This document shows, one piece after another, positions 33,034 to 39,090 of a DNA stretch of 39,090 nt. Source of the DNA: Spirochaetales bacterium. Lineage in GTDB: Bacteria > Spirochaetota > Spirochaetia > DAHUYW01. The DNA lies in contig DAHVAK010000099.1 of the NCBI GenBank assembly GCA_027314665.1, positions 1-39,090 of the forward strand, written 5' to 3'. Each line of letters starts with the position of its first letter. The first letter of the stretch is position 1. The notes beneath the pieces are model-generated. The model ran no database searches. It was not told where the DNA came from and saw only the letters and a list, made by a program, of their open reading frames with translations. Both the position numbers and the translations under genes were made by a program.

Positions 33034-33059
33034 TAAACTTGAGTCAATTTGTAAGTTTA
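33034..33059 (+). promoter_or_regulatory. Inverted repeat upstream of the amidohydrolase gene
   Basis: TAAACTT-(12 bases)-AAGTTTA is a perfect 7-bp inverted repeat in the only AT-rich stretch of this intergenic region. TATAAA at 33032-33037 overlaps its left arm and could be a -10 box (a weak TTGCCT lies 15 bases upstream). It may be an operator for a regulator other than the GntR protein, since the sequence differs from the GntR sites. Confidence 0.45.
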
Positions 33060-33097
33060 ACTGGGCGCAGAGCGTGGATTTGCGGGAGGAAAGCCGG

Positions 33098-34726
33098 ATG
33101 GCCGAGATCGTCCTATTCAATGGTACCGTTATTCCCCTATCGCGGACGGGAGAGCGGCAGAGCGCGGTGCTCCTTCGCGACGGGAAGATAGCGGCGGTGG
33201 GAGGGGATCGCGAGGTCCTTGCCGCGGCGGGGCCGGAGGCTCGGCGCATCGACCTCGCCGGGCGGACGGTCGTCCCCGGTTTCAACGACGACCACCTGCA
33301 CGTCGCGGGGATGGGCAATCACCTCGACACCCCGAATCTCCGCGGCATGAGCAAGGCAGAGATTCTCGCCCATCTCAGCGAGCGCTACCCGGCGCCGCGG
33401 GGCCTCGATCCGATCTTCGGCGTGCAATGGGACTACCCGACCTGTCCCGATCCCCACGCACGCGATCTCGACCGTCTCTTCGACGCTACCCCGGTCATTC
33501 TCTTTCAGTACTCCGGCCACGCGATGTGGGCCAACAGCGCCGCGCTTCGCCTGATCGGCATCGACGAGCGCACGAGGGAGTGGCCCTCCGGCGGTCCGGT
33601 CCGCGACTCGGCGGGGCATCTGACCGGAATCGTGCGGGAGCCCTACGGACATCCGGGGTTTCAGAAGATCTTCCGGCGGCGACAATTCGATGCCGGCTCG
33701 ATTCGCCGCGGCATCCCGGCAGCGCTCGAGCTCCTGCGCGAGAGCGGGGTAACCTCGGTGCAGGACAACACCTGGGTGCGGGCGGGCCTCGCGACCTACC
33801 GGGAGCTGCACCGCGCCGGGGAGCTGACCTGCCGGATCTCCTGTTGGTCGCTCGGGGAGACGCCGAAACCCTTGCGCTATCTGTTCGAGCATGACCGCTT
33901 CGATCCGGAGTGGTACGCGCGCGGACCGCGGAAGTACTTCCTTGACGGCGCCTTTTCCAGCCGCACCGCCTATCTCGTCGAGCCCTACGCCGACGAGAGC
34001 GACACCTCGGGAAAGGGCAAGAGCCCGCAGGAGATCGAACGGCTCATGGCCGACACCGCGCGCTCGGGGCGGCAGATCGCCTGCCATTCGATCGGCGATC
34101 GATCGACCCAGCAGTACTGCGACGGGGTCGAGAGGACGCTCGCGCGCTACCCCGGCGTTCGGGAGATGCGGTGGCGCGTCGAGCACGGTCAGCTGATTCG
34201 CCCCGAGGACATCGAGCGGCTGCGGGGGCTGGGGATTGTCATTTCAGCGCAGCCCCATGCCCTCTCCGACCCCGAGAAGGACCGGCGCCTCCTCGGGGAG
34301 AAGCGGGCGGAGCGCGCCTATCCCTACCGCTCGCTCCTCGACGCCGGGGTCCCCCTTGCCTTCGGGTCCGACTTCCCTGGAGAGGGCACCTACGATCCGC
34401 TGCTCGGGATCCATCTGACGGTCAACCGCGAGGGGCCGGAGGCTATCACCCCCGAAGAGGCACTCGCCTGCTACACCCTCGGAAGCGCCTACGCGCAGTT
34501 CGAAGAGGAGCGCAAGGGGACGATCGAGGTGGGAAAGCTCGCCGACCTGGCGCTCCTTTCGGACGATCCGACCGCGGTGCGCCGGGAAGCCATCCGCGAG
34601 ATCAAGGTCGAGATGAAGATCGTCGCGGGCAGGATTGTCTACGAGCGCTCCCCCGAAGGGCGGGGCGTCAGCTCGCGGGGCGGCCTTCGGCGGGCGCCGG
34701 CAGCGTCTCGTCGCGCAGCACCCTGA
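33098..34726 (+). CDS. Amidohydrolase family 3 (YtcJ-like) metal-dependent hydrolase
   Basis: A 542-residue TIM-barrel hydrolase. The N-terminal small sandwich domain (MAEIVLFNGTVIPLSRTG... VLLRDGKIAAVGGDREVLA) is followed by VVPGFNDDHLHVAGMG with the metal HxH, the lid-type region about 110-200, ACHSIGDRSTQQYCDGVE, RVEHGQLIRPEDIERL and the metal aspartate in PLAFGSDFPGEGTYDP. It ends with GTIEVGKLADLALLSDDP. Related enzymes hydrolyse amide or cyclic C-N bonds of varied small molecules. The ATG at 33098 follows GGGAGGAAAGCCGG. It lies 144 bases after the LarA operon with its own regulatory repeat, so shared function is uncertain. Its end overlaps the convergent lipid-kinase gene by 59 bases. 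Confidence 0.9.
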   Translation: MAEIVLFNGTVIPLSRTGERQSAVLLRDGKIAAVGGDREVLAAAGPEARRIDLAGRTVVPGFNDDHLHVAGMGNHLDTPNLRGMSKAEILAHLSERYPAPRGLDPIFGVQWDYPTCPDPHARDLDRLFDATPVILFQYSGHAMWANSAALRLIGIDERTREWPSGGPVRDSAGHLTGIVREPYGHPGFQKIFRRRQFDAGSIRRGIPAALELLRESGVTSVQDNTWVRAGLATYRELHRAGELTCRISCWSLGETPKPLRYLFEHDRFDPEWYARGPRKYFLDGAFSSRTAYLVEPYADESDTSGKGKSPQEIERLMADTARSGRQIACHSIGDRSTQQYCDGVERTLARYPGVREMRWRVEHGQLIRPEDIERLRGLGIVISAQPHALSDPEKDRRLLGEKRAERAYPYRSLLDAGVPLAFGSDFPGEGTYDPLLGIHLTVNREGPEAITPEEALACYTLGSAYAQFEEERKGTIEVGKLADLALLSDDPTAVRREAIREIKVEMKIVAGRIVYERSPEGRGVSSRGGLRRAPAASRRAAP

Positions 34727-35759
34727 TCCGCGGCTCGAGGACCGTCAGGGTGAGGGGGAAGTCGCTTCCCGAGAGCCAGGAGACCTCCCCGTCGAGCTGC
34801 ATCGGAATCCGGGCGGCGTAGTCGATCTCGACTTGGTCGGCGTGGTAGAAGCTCACGCAGGGAAGCTCGCCGTGCCTTCCCTTGTAGAAGAGCTTCTTGT
34901 TTGCGATTTTCTCCCAGGTGCTCAGCGACGCCACCAGGCACACGTTCTCGCTGCCGGGGAGCACGGGCATGTGGCTTCCGTAGGTCCGGCCTCCGCTGAT
35001 CCCGACCACCACCATGGACGGCAGGAAGGAGCGGAGGTGCGTCGCCGCGCCTGCGCGACGGATGGTGATATCCATGGGAGCGGGCTTCACGGACTGCTCG
35101 TAGAACAGGGATCCGATGTCCACCATCGCTTTGTAGGCTTGGCCGGGGATGGCCCGCTTGAAGCGGTTCGTGAGGTCGGTGATGTAGGCGTCCAGGCCGA
35201 GGCTTCCGATGTTGAAGGAGTAGCGGGGAGCCCCCTCGGCCCCGGCGACGCGAAGGGCGCCGGTCCGCACGGTGTGCTGCGAGCCGAGAATGAGCTCGTA
35301 GGCGTTGCCGAAGGTCCGCGCGTCGGCGACGTCGTTGCCCGATCCCAGCGGTAGGCGCAGCAGCTTCAGCCTGTCGAGCAACCCCGTGTCGGCCTCCATC
35401 AGGGAGGTGCAGATTTCGTTGCTGGTCCCGTCCCCGCCGCAGGCGATGAGCAGGTGCTCGATCCCTGAGGAAACCCGCTCCTCGCGATTGAGGATCTCCT
35501 CGGTGATCCGCCGGGCGTGGCCGGCGCGCTCGGTGAAGCGGACCTCGTTGATCTCCACTCGCCGCCGGGGCGAGCGCCGGCGCAGCTCGGCGAGCCTCTG
35601 CTCTAGGTCGAGGATGAGCTTGCGAATGGTGGAGGTGCGCTTGAAGAAGCCTGCGTGCGGGTTGACGATCACATCGACGACAAGGGGCGCCCTCTCGAGC
35701 GATCGGGAGAAGCTCGCGAGCTCAGAGACGCCGTTCGCGTAGGTTGCGATAAGATCCAC
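34668..35759 (-). CDS. Diacylglycerol kinase-family lipid kinase
   Basis: A 363-residue cytoplasmic or peripheral enzyme of the DAGK-catalytic family, phosphorylating diacylglycerol or a related lipid or sphingoid. Motifs: VVDVIVNPHAGFFKRTSTIRKL, the nucleotide loop LLIACGGDGTSNEI, and LRLPLGSGNDVADARTFG, followed by the beta-sandwich half with SFNIGSLGLDAYITD and PCVSFYHADQVEIDYAARIPMQLDGEVSW. I choose the GTG at 35759 because GGAGGCTCCC precedes it; the upstream GTG at 35795 (MQDYSITS) has no ribosome-binding site. Likely role is phospholipid turnover. Confidence 0.9.
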   Translation of the reverse strand: MDLIATYANGVSELASFSRSLERAPLVVDVIVNPHAGFFKRTSTIRKLILDLEQRLAELRRRSPRRRVEINEVRFTERAGHARRITEEILNREERVSSGIEHLLIACGGDGTSNEICTSLMEADTGLLDRLKLLRLPLGSGNDVADARTFGNAYELILGSQHTVRTGALRVAGAEGAPRYSFNIGSLGLDAYITDLTNRFKRAIPGQAYKAMVDIGSLFYEQSVKPAPMDITIRRAGAATHLRSFLPSMVVVGISGGRTYGSHMPVLPGSENVCLVASLSTWEKIANKKLFYKGRHGELPCVSFYHADQVEIDYAARIPMQLDGEVSWLSGSDFPLTLTVLEPRIRVLRDETLPAPAEGRPAS

Positions 35760-35846
35760 GGGAGCCTCCGGAGAGGTAATAGAATAATCTTGCACGGAGA
35801 TCGCTTCGTCGTCAATTCGATTCCCGAGGAGGGCTCGGGCCCTCGG

Positions 35847-36263
35847 CTACGGCCTCCTCGTTCTCTGCGGAGGAACGAGGAGAAAGGTGAGGACGACGAG
35901 CAGGGCGAAGGCGACATAGGCGACGAGGAAGACCCAGGCCGGAAAATCGTAGAAGATGATGCTGCGCAGGAGCCTTGCGATGAAGGGGATCTGACTCGAG
36001 AGACGCTCGCCGGCAAGGGCGCGCAGGCGATACTCCCAGACCGTGAGGGGGCAACTTGTTCCGGTGACGGCCTCTACGGCGACGAGAACTACGGTCGCGA
36101 GGTGGGTGAGACGGAATGCCAGGTTGCGCACCCAGGACCACCTGAAGAGGCCCCCTGCGAGGACAAGCGCCTCGCCCCCCACGGTGAACCCGACGTAGCA
36201 GAAGTGAACGACGAGGACGATGTTGGCAAGAACGGCATAGAAGGCCACGTGCGCTTCCCTCAT
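35847..36263 (-). CDS. DUF2784-family membrane protein
   Basis: A 138-residue integral membrane protein with four predicted helices: [23 protein letters not shown], the [15 protein letters not shown] stretch, and [24 protein letters not shown] among them. [19 protein letters not shown] is the conserved loop that marks DUF2784. Function unknown. The ATG at 36263 is taken as start; the GTG at 36278 only adds MPPPP and neither has a clear ribosome-binding site. It is divergent from mnmG and lies upstream of the lipid-kinase gene on the same strand, with a gap of 87 bases. Confidence 0.8.
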   Translation of the reverse strand: MREAHVAFYAVLANIVLVVHFCYVGFTVGGEALVLAGGLFRWSWVRNLAFRLTHLATVVLVAVEAVTGTSCPLTVWEYRLRALAGERLSSQIPFIARLLRSIIFYDFPAWVFLVAYVAFALLVVLTFLLVPPQRTRRP

Positions 36264-36316
36264 CGGCGGCGGAGGCACCGGGGCCCTACGGTCGCCCGCT
36301 GCTCGGGCGGCTCCGC

Positions 36317-36345
36317 TTACCGAAATCCGACCATTCTGCTATTAT
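36317..36345 (+). promoter_or_regulatory. Candidate promoter for leaderless mnmG
   Basis: TTACCG (36317-36322), 17 bases, TATTAT (36340-36345), then seven bases to the GTG start at 36353. Transcription would begin at or one base before the start codon, and there is no Shine-Dalgarno sequence, so a leaderless message is likely. Confidence 0.5.
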
Positions 36346-36352
36346 AGCCGCC

Positions 36353-38377
36353 GTGGATTTCGACGCAATCGTCATCGGCGGCGGGCACGCGGGGATCGAG
36401 GCCGCCCTTGCCCTCCCGAGGCTCGGCTTCAGCACCCTCCTCATCACCCAGAGCATCGACACGATCGGCAGGCTCTCCTGCAATCCAGCCGTGGGCGGGC
36501 TTTCGAAGGGGAACATCGTGCGCGAAATCGATGCCCTCGGCGGGGAGATGGGTAGGCTCATCGACGCGAGCATGATCCAGTACCGGATGCTCAACAAGAG
36601 CCGGGGACCTGCGGTGCAGGCCCCGCGCGCCCAGGCGGACAAGTTTCTCTATTCGCGTCTCGCGAAGCAGCGCCTCGAGGAGCAGAAGGGGCTCCACCTT
36701 TTCCAGGACACAGTGGTGGATTTCATGCTCGACTCTTCGGGAGCGAGGATCGAAGGAGTGGTGACCGAGCGGCGGCGGCGCTTCACCGCGCGGACGGTGG
36801 TGCTCACCACCGGCACCTTCATGGACGGGAAGCTTTTCATCGGGGAGTGGAGCGCGCCCGGCGGTCGCCTCTCCGAGCCGGCGGCGATGGGGCTGGGGGC
36901 GCGGCTGCGGGAGCTGGGCTTCTCGGTCGGACGCCTGAAGACCGGAACCCCGCCGCGGGTTGCACGCTCGACCGTGGACTTCGGCAGGATGGAGGAGCAG
37001 CCCGGCGACGAGCTGATCGTCCCCTTCTCCTTTCGGAATGCGCGGGTCGACCGCCCACAGGTCTCCTGCTACATCACCCACACGACCGAGGAGACTCACT
37101 GCGTCATCCGCGAGAATCTCCATCGCTCGCCCCTCTACTCGGGCAAGATCGTGGGGCGAGGTCCGCGCTACTGCCCCTCGATCGAGGATAAGGTCGTGCG
37201 CTTCCCGAGCCGAGGCAGCCACCAGCTCTTCGTGGAGCCGGAAGGCCTCGAGTCGGAAGAGATGTACCTGAACGGGATCTCCTCCTCGCTTCCCGAGGAG
37301 GTGCAGCTCGCTGTGCTCAAGACCATCCCCGGGCTCGAGCATGCCGAGATGGTGCGCCCGGGCTACGCCGTGGAGTACGACTTCATGGATCCCCGCCAGC
37401 TCTTCCCCAGCCTGATGTCGAAGCGGATCGAGGGGCTCTTCGTCGCGGGTCAGACCAACGGAACCTCCGGCTACGAGGAGGCAGGCTGCCAGGGGATCGT
37501 GGCGGGAATCAACGCCGCCCGCTACCTCCAGGGCAACGAGCCGGTCATCCTCTCGCGCGCGGAGTCCTATGCCGGAGTGCTCATCGACGATCTGGTCACC
37601 CTCGGCACCGAGGAACCCTACCGGATGTTCACCTCGCGCGCAGAGTATCGCCTATGCCTGCGGCACGACACCGCGGATGTGCGCCTGCTCGAGAAGGGCT
37701 TCGGGATCGGCCTACAGCACCGGGAGGACATGGATCGCCTGGAGGCGAAGAAGCGCGGAATCGAAGAGGTGAAGGAGCTCCTACGCAGGCGGCGCCTGCG
37801 CGAAGCGGATGTGAGCGCGGCCGCCGCCGCTTTGGCGGACGGAGCCGGGGCCTCTGTCGAGCTCCACCTCGTCGCTCCCGACGCGGGCGCCGAAGGCGCG
37901 GAGGAGGCCGAGCCCCCGCTCGCCGAGGGCGCTTCGGACGAAGTGGAGGGCTTCGAGGCCCCGAGCGCCGCGGAGCTTCCGCTTTCTGCCCGCCTTGCGC
38001 GGCACCTCGGAAAGAGCCTCGATCAGCTCCTGAAGACCCAGGAGTTTTCGCTCGCGGAGCTCGGCTCCCTCGAGCCCGGGCTTGCCGGCTGGACCCCGGA
38101 GATCCTCCACTTCGCCGAGCTCGACATCCGCTATGAGGGCTACATCGCGCGCCAGGAAAAGCAGATCCACCGCTTCCGCAAGATGGAGCGGGTGCGCATC
38201 CCTGCCGACTTCGACTACGACGCGATCACGGGTCTTTCCAACGAGGCGCGTGAGAAGTTCAAGCTGATTCGTCCGCTCTCGGTCGGCCAGGCCTCGCGCA
38301 TCTCGGGGGTCCGCTCTGCCGATGTCGCCATCCTCCTCGTCCTCCTTGACCGGGAGAGCCGGAATGGGGCTGCTTGA
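36353..38377 (+). CDS. mnmG: tRNA uridine 5-carboxymethylaminomethyl enzyme MnmG
   Basis: FAD-dependent partner of MnmE in wobble-uridine modification. The 674-residue product starts [20 protein letters not shown] (FAD-binding motif), and has [94 protein letters not shown] and [12 protein letters not shown]. The C-terminal domain ends [38 protein letters not shown]. It is about 45-50 residues longer than usual because of an Ala/Glu-rich, probably disordered insert near 480-545 in the helical tRNA-binding part. It begins with GTG without a ribosome-binding site, and overlaps rsmG at the 3' end. Confidence 0.97.
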   Translation: MDFDAIVIGGGHAGIEAALALPRLGFSTLLITQSIDTIGRLSCNPAVGGLSKGNIVREIDALGGEMGRLIDASMIQYRMLNKSRGPAVQAPRAQADKFLYSRLAKQRLEEQKGLHLFQDTVVDFMLDSSGARIEGVVTERRRRFTARTVVLTTGTFMDGKLFIGEWSAPGGRLSEPAAMGLGARLRELGFSVGRLKTGTPPRVARSTVDFGRMEEQPGDELIVPFSFRNARVDRPQVSCYITHTTEETHCVIRENLHRSPLYSGKIVGRGPRYCPSIEDKVVRFPSRGSHQLFVEPEGLESEEMYLNGISSSLPEEVQLAVLKTIPGLEHAEMVRPGYAVEYDFMDPRQLFPSLMSKRIEGLFVAGQTNGTSGYEEAGCQGIVAGINAARYLQGNEPVILSRAESYAGVLIDDLVTLGTEEPYRMFTSRAEYRLCLRHDTADVRLLEKGFGIGLQHREDMDRLEAKKRGIEEVKELLRRRRLREADVSAAAAALADGAGASVELHLVAPDAGAEGAEEAEPPLAEGASDEVEGFEAPSAAELPLSARLARHLGKSLDQLLKTQEFSLAELGSLEPGLAGWTPEILHFAELDIRYEGYIARQEKQIHRFRKMERVRIPADFDYDAITGLSNEAREKFKLIRPLSVGQASRISGVRSADVAILLVLLDRESRNGAA

Positions 38378-38999
38378 GGAGGGGCTTGCCCGACTCGGCC
38401 TTCCCGCCGATCCCTCTCGCCTGCGCCGCCTGGAGACCTACCTCGCCGAGCTTGCCCTCTGGAACCGAAGGCTTGGCCTGGTGAAGGCGGAAGGCGATGC
38501 GCTCATCGTCCGCCACCTCCTCGACTCCCTCGCGGGGCTCGCGGTCATCCGCCGCCTGCCCCATGCGACCGTAGCCGATGTCGGCTCAGGAGCGGGTTTC
38601 CCCGGCATCCCGCTCGCCCTCTTCCTCGATGAGGCTCGCTTCACCCTCATCGAGCGCTCGGCACGGAGCGCCTCCTTCCTTCGCAGCGCGGTGCTCCTCT
38701 GCGATCTCACGGAGAGGGTCGAGGTGGAGGAAGCCGAGCTCGCCCGGATCGAGCGCCGCTTCCAGCTCGTTACCTTCCGCGCGCTTTCAGCCCTCCCGGC
38801 GATGATCGAGCCCCTGCTCCGGGCGACCGAGAGAGGGGGCTCGATCGTGGCCTACAAGGGAAAGCGCGCGGCGGCGGAGGAGGAGCTTGCGGCGCTCGCA
38901 AAGGGGCCTTTCGCCGCTAGGTTCAGGGAGATCCGGCTCGAACGGCTGCAGGTGCCCTTCCTCGAGGAGGAGCGGCAGCTCGTGATCCTTGAGGTGTGA
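38364..38999 (+). CDS. rsmG: 16S rRNA m7G527 methyltransferase RsmG
   Basis: Methylates G527 of 16S rRNA with SAM. The 211-residue product has [33 protein letters not shown], the SAM motif [17 protein letters not shown], the [18 protein letters not shown] helix, [29 protein letters not shown] and a final [12 protein letters not shown]. The ATG at 38364 follows GGGAGAGCCGGA and lies 14 bases inside the mnmG end, so the pair is translationally coupled, the gidA-gidB arrangement seen in many bacteria. The longer ORF start at 38322 is not family-like. Confidence 0.95.
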   Translation: MGLLEEGLARLGLPADPSRLRRLETYLAELALWNRRLGLVKAEGDALIVRHLLDSLAGLAVIRRLPHATVADVGSGAGFPGIPLALFLDEARFTLIERSARSASFLRSAVLLCDLTERVEVEEAELARIERRFQLVTFRALSALPAMIEPLLRATERGGSIVAYKGKRAAAEEELAALAKGPFAARFREIRLERLQVPFLEEERQLVILEV

Positions 39000-39040
39000 G
39001 CGCGATTGTCCTCGCGCGGGCTGTCGGGGCGTCGGCGGGG

Positions 39041-39058
39041 CCGTCGCGCCGGCGACGG
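39041..39058 (+). terminator. Hairpin downstream of rsmG
   Basis: CCGTCGC-GCCG-GCGACGG is a perfect 7-bp stem with a 4-base loop, 42 bases after the rsmG stop. No T-run is visible afterwards, but the window ends 32 bases later. A GTG at 38996 opens a frame ([13 protein letters not shown]) through to the window end, so this could instead lie in a new gene. Confidence 0.3.
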
Positions 39059-39090
39059 GATCGGCGGGGTCCGAGGGCAGGGCGCGCGGT

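Noticed and set aside
38996-39090. Possible start of a new gene after rsmG (GTG overlapping the rsmG stop)
   Set aside because: Only about 31 codons before the window ends, Arg-rich, and it runs through a perfect hairpin; cannot be supported.
1-39090. tRNA, rRNA and CRISPR arrays
   Set aside because: The gene-free stretches were read on both strands; no tRNA-like cloverleaf, CCA end, rRNA motif or regular spacer-repeat pattern was seen.

Overview
The window is high-GC DNA and most likely belongs to a spirochaete (order Spirochaetales). This is inferred from: a periplasmic sugar-binding protein whose mature end begins AGGKEQ, a common spirochaete signature; several lipoproteins and outer-membrane barrel candidates; a FlgP/FlgT-like envelope pair; and an mnmG-rsmG pair with mnmE elsewhere in the window. 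No rRNA, tRNA or CRISPR array was seen. All coordinates and motifs were read by eye, without database searches.

Left part (1-12.2 kb): the 5' end of glnA (minus, cut by the window edge), pepT, alr, then a three-gene plus-strand envelope module (LamG-like lipoprotein; CsgG/FlgT-like protein with a possible C-terminal barrel; LPP20/FlgP-like lipoprotein). It is followed by a GDPD gene coupled to a PspA-like coiled-coil gene, mnmE, and a flavodoxin-rsmE pair.

Middle part (12.3-19.1 kb): a five-gene minus-strand operon encodes a MacB/LolCDE-type ABC ATPase, two FtsX/MacB-like permeases, a LolA-like outer-membrane lipoprotein-sorting protein and an outer-membrane beta-barrel protein. It has a clear sigma70 promoter in an AT-rich spot, flanked by an 11-bp direct repeat. 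Behind it lie about 540 bases that I cannot explain, then an orphan YXWGXW-like secreted protein.

Right-middle part (19.1-34.7 kb): a large catabolic island. A GntR regulator and two matching operator/promoter sites (24961-24988 and 28469-28507) tie together three transcription units. Unit one is a ribose-type ABC importer plus a CtBP-like 2-hydroxyacid dehydrogenase. Unit two is an SDR dehydrogenase, both halves of a split transketolase, and the GntR gene itself. Unit three is a zinc alcohol dehydrogenase, two different members of the LarA nickel-pincer racemase/epimerase superfamily, and a second SDR. Together they look like a 13-gene regulon for uptake, oxidation/epimerisation and C2 cleavage of a polyol or sugar acid; the substrate is not known from sequence. 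An amidohydrolase-3 gene with its own inverted-repeat upstream site follows.

Right end (34.7-39.1 kb): a diacylglycerol-kinase-family lipid kinase, a DUF2784 membrane protein, and mnmG-rsmG.

A 129-bp palindromic, TA-flanked, MITE-like element occurs twice, at 13615-13743 and 25062-25190, in opposite orientation. In both places its end supplies the final base of the TAG stop codon of the adjacent gene.
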